From Cylindrobasidium torrendii FP15055 ss-10 (taxonomy: Eukaryota > Basidiomycota > Agaricomycetes > Agaricales > Physalacriaceae), in assembly GCA_000934385.1 (NCBI GenBank), contig KN880567.1, forward strand, positions 1-64,000: a DNA stretch of 64,000 nt. Direction: 5' to 3'. Positions within the stretch are counted from its first letter, which is position 1. Every line of letters starts with the position of its first letter. Of this stretch, positions 32,902 to 44,665 are shown piece after piece. Position numbers and translations under genes: made by a program. The notes below the pieces were generated by a model. It saw only the letters and a program-made list of their open reading frames with translations, had not been told where the DNA came from and did not search any database.

Positions 32902-33488
32902 TGGCATCATGATCACGTAAACATACAAATCCGGACACGGGAGCCTCGTGCTAGCATTCTAAATATACTCACACTCAACTCATGGGTCTCGTTTTTCGAA
33001 CATCAGGGAGATACCTCACACCATTACATATACGTACTCATGCTCTTCGTAAGCCCGTGTAGACCTCCAGCATCCAATGGATTTGGCTATTATCATCTGA
33101 CGGTGCAAAGTTTCTCAGCCGCAATGGCCATTCGCGCGTGTGATACCAACAAACAAGGCTGGGCTCAGAGCATGTCAATATATACATGTGACTCTAACGA
33201 CAGGCGATTCGGTCCCCAACAAGGGCTTCTTGCAAGAGAAAGTAACACCAAGTTGGGTAGTTTGAGGACCGTTTCCCACATTTTTCACTCTGAGATCACT
33301 CTGAGATCAATAGCACAATGGGTAGAAGCAACACAACATAGATTGCAAGATAGGTATAAAAATATGCTAGCAGTAAAGACAAGACTCCAAAACAACATCT
33401 GGAACAGGAATCAGCATCATATTCGCATCAGACACCGAGATTCCAAGAAGGATAGTAGGGAAGGTTCAGACATCCAAAGGAAGGTCGT
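32902..33488. other. Intergenic region
   Basis: A 150-codon open frame at 33040-33492 on the plus strand has no intron, motif or start support and runs into the 3' end of the minus-strand small gene, so it is not called. A perfect 11-nt tandem repeat (ACTCTGAGATC twice) lies near 33287-33308. Confidence 0.4.
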
Positions 33489-33781
33489 TTAGACGCCCAC
33501 ATCGCGCCGACCCCCGCTTCCCGCCCAGCGCACCCCGATTAAAGGGCGGCCCGCGCTCCGCCACGCCAATGGGTTCTGGGTGGTAATGGAGGGGGAATAT
33601 AAGGCGTTCCGCATTGGGGGAGTACTCCCGGCAAAGAGAGGGAGCTCAGGTGGAAACTGCGAATGTTCGGAATGTTTCATCATGGTAGGGAAGGGAATTG
33701 GGATGAGGGGGGTTGGAAACAGGAAGGCATACTCACGCATTGAGGCGAGGTGAGGCGTTGGCGAATGAATGAGGATAGCAT
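33489..33781 (-). CDS. Predicted 70-aa protein with mitochondrial-type N-terminus
   Basis: Two exons, 33781-33737 and 33656-33489, are joined by an 80-nt intron with a strong donor (GTGAGTAT) and acceptor (TTCGCAG), giving 70 aa in one frame. The N-terminus (MLSSFIRQRLTSPQC) is amphipathic, basic and free of acidic residues, like a mitochondrial presequence. The rest is Pro/Arg/Gly-rich with no membrane segment. Upstream on the minus strand an acceptor (CCCCAG) lies just before the ATG. A further strong donor (GTGAGTATT at about 34002) and a TATAAATTT box at about 34049-34057 suggest 5' UTR exons. I do not recognise the family. Without homology the coding status is a prediction; a spliced non-coding RNA is the alternative. 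Confidence 0.4.
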
Positions 33782-34254
33782 TGAGGGTATCTGGGGATTT
33801 TTGTTAGCACTTGAATGAACAATGTATGCATAACATGAAGGATCAGACTAAATGGCACTGGCAAGTGCACTATGCGCCCGAAGACGCGGTCTGTTGCGAA
33901 CAGACACTCTTAAACCTCGGCATAGTCGATAGGACGGGGAAGAGAATAAAGTCATCATGATAGACGGCCGCGACGGCCTTCATAAAAGGGGGAAAATACT
34001 CACAAATACATGGAGGAAGGATGAAGAACGCCTGACGCGCAGATCAAAAATTTATAGTGGAGCACGTGCCGATCACTTCGGTCCGACTTTAGGGCGCGGC
34101 ACGCGGATCGAGAAATGAAAGCAGCGCAGTGCATTGTTCGGGGGGCGGGGCAGGGTCAGGCATGGTGAGCATTGCGCAAAGACACGGAAGACTGTTATAA
34201 TAGTATTTAATACAAGGAGCCAGCATATACATAATACAAGACGCGCGGGGTAGA
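33782..34254. other. Probable 5' UTR and promoter of the small spliced gene
   Basis: On the minus strand this carries a TATA-like box (about 34049-34057), a strong donor at about 34002 and plausible acceptors at about 33892 (GCAACAG) and 33790 (CCCCAG). It looks like leader exons of the gene at 33489-33781. No other coding signal. Confidence 0.35.
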
Positions 34255-35415
34255 TTAATAAGCATTGCAACGACAGCACTGGATAACGAGAGGAAAGGAG
34301 AACAGACTATATTGTCCACTACAACCGATGAGCGTCTGACGGTGACAAGGAATGGAGAACACACCTTGACCGACGACCAATCGACGACACACCTCCTTAT
34401 CCTCTCCTCGACTCGTTTTTTGCAGTTGTCGCAAGACATGGACTGCTTGAGTTGGTTGAGTGTCGACTCTATATAACTCGCCGACATATCTGCGTGCATG
34501 TGAGATGGGATAGGACGAGCGAGGTCCCTACATACCGGGCCGTGCCTCCCATATGAGATAGGCAGACGACAGTGCCCAAGCCCGAGCGACCTTGGTCTGG
34601 TCCATGAAACTACAAGCAGCTGTCGACGGATGCGGCTCCGGCGGGATAATGAGCACCTTTTTCAAAGCTTCACTACGACCCATATGAAGGTCGTAGAGCC
34701 TGCGGACGTAGACTGGACCCATGTATTTGACGGTCTCATTTGTTATTGTGCTCAGCTTGTAGCCCAGGAGATGTGATGACGCCGCAACCGCCAGCTCCTC
34801 GAGTTCATAGTGGGCTGCAAGGGCGTACACGTCAAGTGGATGAAGAGGCATATAGAAGCGGATCAATTCAAAGAGCGGCGTCCCGGGGCGCACATAGCGC
34901 TGGTGGTTGATCTTGTACTTGTCGAACTCGCGCACAGCTTCAAGCATGGTGTCAAACGTAGGCTTGTAGTCGGCAATGGACTTGTGATATATGGCGAGGA
35001 GGATGACGTTGATTACCTCTGCCTTTTCTGGGACACGGATAAGAGATATTTCAGACGGCGAACGGGTGGCGGAGAGTTGCTCTAGCAGGGATGAGAAACC
35101 GTTCCCAGAGGCATCGTGCAGCACATGGACGTGAACATAGAAGTAGACTGCGTCGGTAGAAATGAGGACGAGATCTGCGGGACGGTCGCTGTGGAGGTTG
35201 CCGCGGCTGAATGTTGTCGAAGTCGAAACGACAGACTCGTCTTCGGCGAGATCTGTTGGCCCAGAGGGCTGTGGCTGCCAGTTTAGAACCCTCGACCTGA
35301 CCAATGCAGATGGTAGACGAACCGGAGGGGTGGGCAGGCTGCGAACGGCGTCGCCGACAGGCACATTGTCGCCTTCTGCGCCGCTTTTTGGGTCTACTGG
35401 TTCTGCTGGCGTCAT
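34255..35415 (-). CDS. BTB/POZ domain protein
   Basis: The main exon (35415 to about 34535) encodes a Pro/Ser-rich N-terminus and a BTB-like fold, about residues 75-200 (DRPADLVLISTDAVYFYVH, SSLLEQLSA, VINVILLAIYHKS). A helical C-terminal part typical of Agaricomycete BTB proteins follows. A donor in the last codons joins to a second exon beginning at about 34490 with SYIESTLNQLKQSM then CDNCKKRVEERIRR, the Cys-containing end usual in this family. The last few residues are uncertain: I propose a third short exon ending in TAA at 34255-34257, but readthrough variants exist. The role is unknown; BTB proteins often dimerise or bind Cul3. Confidence 0.7.
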
Positions 35416-35905
35416 GGTCTGATGGCGGATCAGCGGCCGAGGCGGGTTTGTGTGGCTGCAACCGTCTGCTCACATCAGGAGAAACAAAGGATAGTTCGAT
35501 GATGGCGAGGCAAGGTACGTGCAGGCGGCTGGCTGGCGGTCTGTAGTGGACGTACGGGGCAGAGCGTTAAAAACGATGAGGTCACAGCTTTGTGCGTGGA
35601 GTGAATCCTTCTACCGCGCGTCATAATTCCATTTCCCTCCGTCGCGTCATACGCCAGGCGGCTCCTGCACAAGAAACGGTGTTCTGCTATTTAGCATGGA
35701 AAAGGCTGGAGAAAGGTAGACAGCCTGGCCAGGCCAGGCCACAGACAGCACACAAAAACTTGCAAACAGTAGACTGCGGTGACGACAAAAGTTCATCGCC
35801 CTTCCACACCCCTGGTAGAAATGGGAGTACTGTATGTGTATCAATACAATAGTTTCATTGTTCGTGCTTCCTATAATGCTACAGTGCCAATATCAAATGA
35901 ACAAA
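35416..35905. other. Intergenic between GIY-YIG gene and BTB gene
   Basis: This holds the promoter of the BTB gene and the 3' end region of the GIY-YIG gene, both on the minus strand. A short tandem of GGCCA lies at about 35727-35741. No gene is seen. Confidence 0.4.
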
Positions 35906-37328
35906 CTACACATACGTGCGTACGAATTCGCCCCAGTCGTCGACGATCCGCTTTACAATGGCATCGAACTCCCTTCCTTTGTAGGGGCCTGACTTGACGC
36001 GCTGGAACTCAAATATCTCCTTGTGTACAGTGCGACCTATGGGCATTCAGAGACGAGTACTTAGTGAGGAAGGGAGAAGAAGGACACGTACAATCTTTGC
36101 ATGGCAGACCACTCCCCCCGTTACCCTTGCCTGCACCTTTCATCATCTTGGGGGACACAGTGGTCGCCAGCGTGTTCTTCTTGCCTTTCCCCTTCCCCTT
36201 GACAAAGGGTTTCCATCCGGCCTCGAGGTAGGGAGCATTGACCGCGATGTCTGCCAACTCGAGATGGATCAATCTCTCCAGCCTGTGACACCAGACATCC
36301 TTCTTGGCGTCCTCCTCGACAACGACTGTGCCCTTGAGGAGACTTTCCTCGTTGAGCTTTCCGGGAAACCAGCCCCGTAAAACCTGCTCCTTGCTCCCAC
36401 ACTGCTTTCCCCACTCGTTCAGCCGCTTGACCACATTCACAGTCCGGCCAACCTTGAGCTGAACATGGTCCTTGTCTGCTGGATCCCGAATCTCGAACAC
36501 GTAGATGTAGCCCTCCTCATCTGCTTTCGAACGGGCCTTTGCCATCTCGACGCGAAGAAGAGCCTGGGTTTCTGGCTGAAGCCAGGACGGAATGTAGTCT
36601 TCAAACTTGATCCAGACGTCGGCACCATCTACGGTATGACCATAGAAACCAGAGGGTTGCAGGAGATCTTTCTGGTGTTGGAAGCAATACAGGTCGCCAC
36701 CCATCCAGAGTGGACTTGCCTTGACCTGGCGCCCGCAGCGGTCGCCCTTCTTGGTGCGTCCAGCACACTGACCGCCTGCGTCTGCCGGCACTGAGCTTGC
36801 ACGTTTCCGGCCTGGCTTGGTGGGTGTGCTCTGGGTATCAACGGTGGCAGTGGATGGCTGGGGAGTGTAGAAGAACGGCTGCGTCGGCGGCACCTGCGGC
36901 ACGTTGTTGGGCGCCGAATACGGCCGATGTGGAGTGACGGGGACGGGGAGGTCGGGCCGCATCGCGTGCTGCATCGTGAGCGACATGCCGTTCGGCGGCT
37001 GCGGCTGCGGCATCGTCGGCGGCGTCGGCAGAGGCGCGAACCCGCCCACGAAACCATTGTTGCCGCCCGAAACGCGCGGAGCATCGTAGCTCTGTCGCCG
37101 CGGAGGTCGGTCATGGCTCGGGCCGCTGGGCCGACGCCCGTGATCGTCGCTTTTCCGGGGCGGACGCGTTGGTCGCTGTGGCTGTGGAGGCCGATTATCT
37201 GGGTTGAGCGATAATTTGTTGAACGCGTTATCCAGACTCTGATCTTGCCATTTTTCAGGCGGTGGTGGCAGCGGTGTATGCTCGTTCAAGTCGAGAAAGT
37301 TGATTAGCCATTGCTTGGTTTTTCCCAT
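35906..37328 (-). CDS. GIY-YIG-like T5orf172 (DUF1766) domain protein
   Basis: Two exons: 37328 to about 36091, and a last exon ending at 35906 reached through a roughly 54-nt intron that splits a Cys codon. The result is a protein of about 455 aa. The first 170 residues are Pro-rich and disordered. A small Cys-containing motif follows (CAGRTKKGDRCGR, YCFQH), then the T5orf172/GIY-YIG region with GYIYVFEIRDP and LKVGRTVNVVKRLNEWGKQC, then a Lys/Gly-rich segment and a C-terminal CKDC motif. Relatives in fungi include Schizosaccharomyces Mug113-type proteins of unknown function. The GIY-YIG fold is that of nucleases, but whether this protein cuts DNA is not established. Confidence 0.85.
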
Positions 37329-38059
37329 CGGCCAGAAATGATGATAATACAGTCAGTCGCGCTTCGCAGGCGTGGTGGTGGCAGTAACGGAACCACTCTC
37401 GGTGTTTGCCGGCCGCGAGTTCGTGTTCACAGCGTGCCAGTGGCAGCAAGGCATAAAGAGATATTGGCTTTTGGCAACAATAGGCGTTTCGTTTGGCACT
37501 GGTTTGGCACAGGAAAGGTAGTTCGGCAGCGGCCGAACTATCTGATGCGCCATCACTGCAGCCAAAGGGCCTTGGAATTATCCAATGCAGAATGTACACT
37601 CTGAGGTGCGGCAGAGTTCGGAGTATTCTCTTCAAAGTGAGATTCACCAAGTACGTTCGGCAGGCATACTTATGCTACTCAACTGGCGCCAGCGCTTGAC
37701 CAATCTCACCTTCACACTTCCACTACGATCCTCGGCGCTGGTCCCGTTCATGGGCAGCGATTGAATTCCCCATCAGTTTCTCTAAGAGCACATACTTTCA
37801 AGTGTGGGAAGCGGTGCGAAAGGGCGGGGACAGATGGATGGTCGAAAGACATCGTCCAGCATTTTTATACCCTCTACTTTCCCGACTATAAGGGGAATCC
37901 TTCTTCTTGTAAATAACCACACTGTGCATGGTTCAGACCAGCGGGACGGACATGTTGCGCGTTTGAGCGACCACATGCTGTAAATAATCCACTCAGAGCC
38001 CTGGATACATTGCAAGACAAGCTTTGTCGTTGACATTGTTCAGCTCGTAGCTGCAACCA
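37329..38059. other. Divergent intergenic region
   Basis: This lies between the starts of the GIY-YIG gene (minus) and the secreted Cys-rich protein gene (plus). It contains an inverted repeat GTTCGG-N6-CCGAAC at 37521-37538. No gene is supported. Confidence 0.45.
37521..37538. promoter_or_regulatory. CGG-N6-CCG inverted repeat, possible Zn2Cys6 factor site
   Basis: GTTCGG and CCGAAC form perfect 6-nt arms around CAGCGG. CGG triplets spaced 6 nt in inverted orientation are a known layout for fungal Zn2Cys6 binuclear-cluster regulators. It lies 193 nt from the GIY-YIG start and about 520 nt from the secreted protein start. Chance occurrence is possible. Confidence 0.3.
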
Positions 38060-38406
38060 TTGATGCACAACATGCTGTTTGCCAGTGTTCTCTTCGCCTT
38101 TGTCGGTCAAGCCCTCTGTGGTGGACCTGAAGTCTGCACCAGCAAAGGCGTCGCCAACTGCGTCGACTACCAAGTGACCAAGGGTGCGCTCACTCCTGGA
38201 TTCATCAACTCTCAACTCACACTTTTCCCAAAGATTGCTGCGCCGCCGTTAGCCAGAGCGCGCGCTTCGACGAAGTATTCTCTCAGTGCGTTCCATGGGC
38301 AGTGAATGGAATCAACACAGGCGGGATGGTCGAGTGCTGCGAGAGCCGTGGTTGTGGTAGCGCTGCAGAACAGCTCGGAGCAGACCACAACGTCTGCCCG
38401 CACTGA
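38060..38406 (+). CDS. Small secreted Cys-rich protein 1
   Basis: Two exons, 38060 to about 38184 and about 38235-38406, are joined by a roughly 50-nt intron (GTGCGC...CAAAG) with phase 1. Unspliced, the frame runs into a Cys-free sequence; spliced, it gives VTKDCCAAVSQS and a product of about 98 aa. The N-terminus (MLFASVLFAFVGQALC) is a signal peptide; a second Met lies four codons upstream. The mature part has nine Cys including two CC pairs (DCCAAV, ECCESRGC). The Cys order C-C-CC-C-CC-C-C is not that of a hydrophobin, so I call it an effector-like secreted protein of unknown role. Confidence 0.65.
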
Positions 38407-38652
38407 GTCTCTACGACAGTGGACGGACGATATCAGGTCTTTGTTTTCGAACCTGGTCCTATCACGAGTTAGGGAAACAAACATCTCTTTGTCTCCCTTT
38501 TCAAACTCCGCCAGCAGTCCAATCCATAATCCACGACGCTGTTTTCCATACTTCTACAGTTCCTCCCATTTCCTCCTCCCCCATTTTGCAGTATCCCATT
38601 GCATTTTGAGTGAAGCTCCAACTGCCGATTTTCGAGCGACATCGAAACAAAT

Positions 38653-39641
38653 ATGCCTGCGTATACATCTCGTCCGTCACGCCACTCTAGGATTGGTGTA
38701 GACGGTGCATTCCAATCCCCCAGGATGCGCACAAACAGAAAGACGCAGGCTCCGCTCGACGCCTCTTACAGCAGCGCACGGGATAGTGAGTAGCTTTCGA
38801 CGCCCCATCTCACCACGCCTCATCAACTTGTATCAACCAGCATCCGAATATCAACGGGATATCGCATCGCTCTTGGAAGAATGCACGATCAAGGAAGCCC
38901 GTATCCAGGAGCTCGAAGCTCTATTGAGCATGAAGGCGGACGAATGCGATACGCAGAGACGTTCCATTTCACTTCTCGAAGGCGAGAACAGGTCTTTACA
39001 ACGTGCAAATGCGCAAGTCACTAGCGACGCATCGCTCTGGTTCCAAACATGCCAGGAGCTGCAACGCAATGCAGAGGTTGCGGTGGAAGCTGTTCGCAGC
39101 CTACTACAGGGCGAAGACGCGGAGTACGCGTGTGTCGACGCCGTGTGCAGGATCACAGACCTCGTCGGCATTCCTCTGCAAGAACGCTTTGAGTCTCGCG
39201 CATTTTCGTTCCGTGCGAACATGGTCGCGATCTATCGTGCACTCGAACATACCAAGGAGCTGCAGGTACCATTGGTACATACACCCAAAGTAGCCATCCA
39301 GAACCACATTGTGGAGAGCTCTCTTCCCGCCCGGCATAGACGAGGGCTTGCTCACTCGGTTAACGGACGTGGACTTAAAACCGTGCGGTCTCCTCTACCG
39401 TACGCCTACGTATGTGTCTTCACCTCATTCTCAGCGGACGCATGACTGACTTTGGTTGCAGAGAGCTCCCGCGCAAGGCCACGACAAACCTGTCTCTGCA
39501 CGCACCCGCCTGCGGAAGAATATGGACCAGCCCGCTAATGTCGATGCTGAGGCGGAGAGTAACCCCACAACTCCGTCTGATGTAGCTGTAGTATGTCCCA
39601 TCGCAGGAATGTTCGAGGCATTGCGGTTGTCCGAGGAGTGA
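38653..39641 (+). CDS. Hypothetical coiled-coil protein
   Basis: Three exons: 38653 to about 38788, about 38842 to 39411, and about 39463-39641. The true start is the ATG at 38653 (MPAYTSRPSRHSRIG), not the one at 38705, because the 38653 frame splices into the long coiled coil. The protein has a basic Ser/Arg-rich head, a coiled coil at about residues 45-120 (EEARIQELE-like heptads, ISLLEGENRSLQRAN), a helical domain with CVDAVCRITDLVG, and an acidic tail. No signal peptide or named domain. The coiled coil followed by a helical region is reminiscent of the genes at 31592 and 52178, but I cannot show homology by eye. Confidence 0.65.
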
Positions 39642-40112
39642 GACGGCGGTGAGGTGCCCGGAGAATGAATTCGCCTCAAGCCAGGTCTGCGTCTGGACTA
39701 TGCATGTATTTCTACGTTATGACTATGTTGCTCACTTCTACCACTGTATATTAACTATGAATGAGACCGTATATTGCTTACCGAACGATTGCCATTTGGA
39801 TCAGTGCTATACAGCTTGACCAGAAATAATGTGTAGTTTCATAATGAGCTTGGTAGAAGTAGTTGGGTCCTCACATGTCACAAGCGATAGAGAAAATTAA
39901 AGGATCCATTCTCCTCCCTCGACAAGTGAGTGTCAAGAAATGCAAGCCTCAAGCAAGCGCATTCATTAAAGGACTATCGGCCCGACGATGCCGATCACAT
40001 TCTGAAGGTTGAGACTGGAGAGTACTTGTGTTCTCACCATCGCACGCGTCTTGGTCACCGAAACGTCCGCCTCTCTCTCTTGTGGATGACTTGGATTCGC
40101 CCGAAGTGAAAT
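39642..40112. other. Intergenic, promoter of PAN2
   Basis: This lies between two plus-strand genes. No gene, TATA box or repeat of note. Confidence 0.4.
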
Positions 40113-43100
40113 ATGGCGACCTACCACCACATCGCACCGATATCCTCGCCGCTGCCGGTGGCAGTGAGCTCGCTCTGCTTCGACCCCGTCTCTGATATCC
40201 TATGGTCTGGATCGAATACGGGCACCGTGAACGCGCTCGTTGGCCGCCAGGGCATGCGCAGTGTTACATTCCGCGCAGGAGATTTCCCTGTCTTCAAGAT
40301 CGTCGCTGGAGAGCAGTATGTTCGCGCTGGATGTGTACGCGGCAGTGGATTCGGGACGTGGAACAAGGGTGGAAGCAACAAATGGTTTTACACGTGAGTA
40401 ATACGCTTGAATCTTTCTATCCTCTGTGCTGATGTCCACAGCGCGGAGAATCGCTCTATAATGTCCTTCACGTCGACCACGACCGCGGCAAATGTCATCG
40501 GAGTATCTGCGACTGGACCAGAATTACTTTTGATATCTCCCAACACGGGCACACTTGTGCGTCAGTGCACTGTCCCATCGTTGATTACCCATCTCGAATT
40601 CTCACACACGACTCTAATCTCTGCCGGTGCCGATGGCTTCTTGCGTACCCACGACCCGCGCACAGGGACTACGCGCTCAGGATCGGCCGAAAACATCGTA
40701 CGAGCCCATCCAAACGGTGTTCAAGGCCTGCAGGTGTCCGGCAACTACGCATTTACCATCGGCCTCCAGAGCAAGTGTGTCCATCCTCTACCCACACGCT
40801 CACGTGCTTACTTCGCGCGATAGACAGGGCCGACCGTTCCCAGACCAGCTCGTCAAGGTATTCGATCTCCGTACCATGCGCGCCCTGCCACCTGTGCCAT
40901 TCTCCTCTGGCCCTGCCTTCCTCAATATCGTACCTCGTCGGTCATCCAGTGTGGCTGTCACCTCCAACCAGGGCTCTGTCACCATTGTGGACGCATCCAA
41001 CATCAACGCAAATCCTGAATTCTACCAACTCGATACTACCTCGTATATCAGCTCAGTGGCATTGTCTCCCACAGGCGCATACATGGCATTCGGGGACGCT
41101 GATGGTATTATCCACCTTCTCAGCCAGGTGGACGATGATGACCCCGTCCCTTTCAATGGCTTTGCTAGCCAGCCATATGAATGGCCAGACACCGTTGCAG
41201 CGGCACCAGAGATGGACTGGAACGATTCCACACCGCTCAACACCATCGGTATGCCGCACTACACAACACCCTTGCTATCATCCTGGAGTTCGAACCTTTC
41301 GACGCCAACACCATACTTCCCTCCTCCCCAGAAGATCCCACTTCAGGTGCTCAATAGCATGAAGATGAACGACAACGTCGCTTATGCTGCCTTACCCAAA
41401 GAACTGAGAGGCAAGCGGAACGTTGTCACAACTGGCCAGCGCAAGCCCAATGCACGGTTTAGGAGTGGAAAACAGCAGGAAGTAAGCCAACGTTGCAAGC
41501 TTGGTGCACTCCTGCTCATTTGGTGTAGCATGAACCAGAGACGCCTGTGGAATCAAGCGATGAGGTCCCAAAGATGTACCGGCGTGTCGAAATCGAGTAC
41601 TCCAAGTTTGGTGTTGAGGACTTTGACTTTGGGTCAGTTGCATTGTTCAACTTTGTTATCATGACTTACCAGCTGTGAGCAAAGGTTCTACAACAAGACA
41701 GACTACAGTGGCCTCGAGACTCACATCCTCAACTCGTACACCAATTCCATTGTACAAGCCATGCATTACAATCTTCCGATACGCAAACTTGCCAAGTCCC
41801 ATATTGCCACGACCTGCGACAACGAACACTGCCTGCTCTGTGAGCTTGGCTTCGTGGTACGGATGCTGGAAGATGCCCATGGAACAAACTGTCAAGCGAG
41901 TAACTTCTGTAAAACCGTCGGTGTATTGGCCCAACGTACGTAGCATTCATTCGTATTTTGCGGATGTCTAACTTTCCTCAGGCTCGAATAACATTGATCT
42001 TATTGACTACGGTCGAGAGAGTAAAGATGCGGACCTCGGGCACACCATCCAATCCTTCCACCGATTCCTTGTGGATCACCTTTCAGCGGAGGGCAACGCA
42101 TTTCCACATAACCCCATGCTGAAGAAACCGACTGGTTATGGCTCGAGTGCGTTAGCGCAAACAGCAGACATGTACAATCCAGCGGCTGCGCCAATAACCC
42201 AACTCATGGGCCTCGATGCCAAGAACGTGATAACTTGCCTCACTTGCAAAGCAACGAGGGCCAAGGACAATGTCACCCACATCATTGACTTGATATACCC
42301 CCGCAAGGTAAGCTTTCATCTGTATGCTATTGCGACCTTCGATACTGACACCCTTCCAAGGCTATATCAAATGAGATACAACCACCGACCGACTTCGCTA
42401 GCATTCTACGCGACTCGCTCTTGCGGCAGATGACCCACAAAGCCACATGCCAGTCCTGCAAACTCTTCAGCACCTTTTCATCTCGGAGGAGCATAGCGAC
42501 AAAAGACCTACCGCCGATTCTGGCGCTTAATGCGTGTTTAGCAGGTTCGGCTGAAAACTTCAAGCTGTGGATGGACAAGGCCCCTGGGAGCGTGACTACA
42601 GGCAGGATTGGGACACCGAGAAACACGTCTGTGGATGGGACAGGGAGATCTGGGAGTGGGAGTGCATCTGGAGGCACAGGGAGGGCAGTTCCGACGAATG
42701 GGCGGTTTATCCAACCATTTGTTGAGCTACACGGGCAGATTGAGGGCGCGGATGATGCAGAGAAGGTTACCTACGAGTTGAGGGTGCGTCTAACTGTATA
42801 CACTGAAGCATTGGTCGCTGATGATGACTTAGGACATGGTTGTGGAGATTGCTGCGGAAGACGAGCGTCCCCACTTGGTTGCCATTGTGAAGAGTGATTG
42901 CTTCCCTTTGCGATGACTTACTCTACTTACTCTCCAGCAGTACCTGATGTGAAGGAGGGCAGCCCATGGTATCTTTTCAACGACTTCGTTGTTCGCAACA
43001 TCACTGAGGAAGAAGCACTTTCATTCCCCGGAAAGTGGAAGGTTCCAGCGGTGCTCCATTTCGAGCGGATGGATGTCAAGGAGCAAATGGATTACAGCGA

Positions 43101-44665
43101 ACTGCCTATGAGTCTGGATCCGATGTTGCTCACCGTTGACTCAAGCCATTCAATGTATGTCCTTCTCGGTATATCCTCGTCCTATATCAATGCTGACTGG
43201 CATGTAGGTCTCGGGACCCTAGCCTCATTAAGCACGATATTTTGCGCGTGGATGAACTGCCACGACCGGGGACACTGGTCGCAATCGATGCCGAGTTCGT
43301 TCTCATGCAACAAGAAGAGACAGAGTTCAAGAGCGACGGGACGAAGAAGGTCATCCGACCCGCTCGATTAAGCCTAGCGCGAGTGTCTGTGTTGCGCGGA
43401 GATAACAGAGTGCCATTCATCGACGACCACATCTTGACCAGCGAGTTGATCGTGGATTACTTGACCGAGTTCTCGGGCATTCGATGTACGTCTATCCTCT
43501 TGGTTGTTGTAAAATCCTCATGTTTTCCCGAAGACGGTGACCTGGATCAATTGCAATCGCCATATACACTCGTACCGCTGAAGGACGTCTACAAGAAATT
43601 GCGAATTCTGGTGGATCGAGGGTGCATCTTCATCGGCCATGGCCTTTCCAAGGATTTCCGGATAATCAGTACGTTCTTTCTGTGACCATGACAGTGAGAC
43701 TGAACAGCTTTTAGATCTCTTTGTACCGCCGGAGCAGGTCATTGATACTGTTGACCTTTACTTCCTGCGGGCCCGCCAACGTCGACTTTCCTTGCGCTTC
43801 CTCAGTTACTTTGTTCTTGGAGAACACATCCAGACGGACACGCACGACTCAATTGAGGATGCGCGATGCGCTCTGGACCTGTATAAACGGTATCACGAGT
43901 TTGAGGACGAGGGCATTTTCGATGATAAACTGGAAGAGTTGTATAAACTCGGGCGACAATATGTGTGTCCTCCCGTTGCTGAAGGGGCCTCTTTGCTGAC
44001 GTGTATTCCAGAACTTCAAGCCACCCCAACAAGCGGCCTCCCCTCAAGCGTCTGTTGCTGCGCCGAGTGCTGTTCCACAGCAGTTTTCCATTGACGCCAT
44101 GACGGATCTCACAACACGAATCGCCCAGATGTTCCCGTCAGGTAACGCACCCTTTTCGCCTGGCTCGTCAGCCTTTGGAACACCAACTGGAGCCTACGCA
44201 GGGACACCAACTCAGTCGTTTGGCGGGACGCCCTCACAATCCTTCCAGAACTCGCCCAACTCTTTTGGCAGTACTAGCCCGTATCAAAACCTGTCAGCGT
44301 CCTTCTCGAGTGCGTCTGCTTCGTTCACAAGTACGCCAAATGCCTCGTACACCGGCACACCTGCAACACAATATGCGAGCACTCCTTCCTATGCTCAGAC
44401 GCCCACCTATGGTGGATCGAATGCGTTCTCACCCAGTTTCGGACGTAGCGCGACGGGGACCATGGGCAACTTCAGCGTGCAGCCGACGACGAGTAGTAGA
44501 TTCAGCATGAGGCACGGGAATACAGGCAGTCCAAGCAGTGGAGGCGGGGGTGGGCGTTCAAGCTTGGATTCGGCCAGCACTCCAACGGACGGGGCAACAT
44601 CATCGTATTGGCCACACAGTCGGTTTAATCGAGGGTCAGGAGGAAGTAGCGGGACAAGATTCTAA
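40113..44665 (+). CDS. PAN2: PAN2, catalytic subunit of the PAN2-PAN3 deadenylase
   Basis: A long multi-exon gene with the PAN2 domain order. An N-terminal WD40 propeller comes first (SLCFDPVSDILWSGSNTG, VKVFDLRTMRALPPVPF). A UCH-like pseudo-ubiquitin-hydrolase domain follows (NSYTNSIVQAMHYN, NEHCLLCELGFVVRMLED, FCKTVGVL). The DEDDh exonuclease domain comes last (VAIDAEFV with the first Asp and Glu; IFIGHGLSKDF with Asp; THDSIEDA with His and the last Asp). All four acidic residues and the His are present, so it should be active. It shortens poly(A) tails in the cytoplasm. After the nuclease domain comes an unusually long Ser/Thr/Gly-rich tail of about 200 aa with GTPTQSFGGTPSQSF-type repeats. 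Confidence 0.94.

Noticed and set aside
33040..33492. 150-codon plus-strand open frame
   Set aside because: It overlaps the 3' end of a better supported minus-strand spliced gene, contains a tandem repeat, and has no recognisable motif.
38060..38406. Hydrophobin assignment for secreted protein 1
   Set aside because: It has CC pairs but the Cys order and spacing do not fit C-CC-C-C-CC-C.
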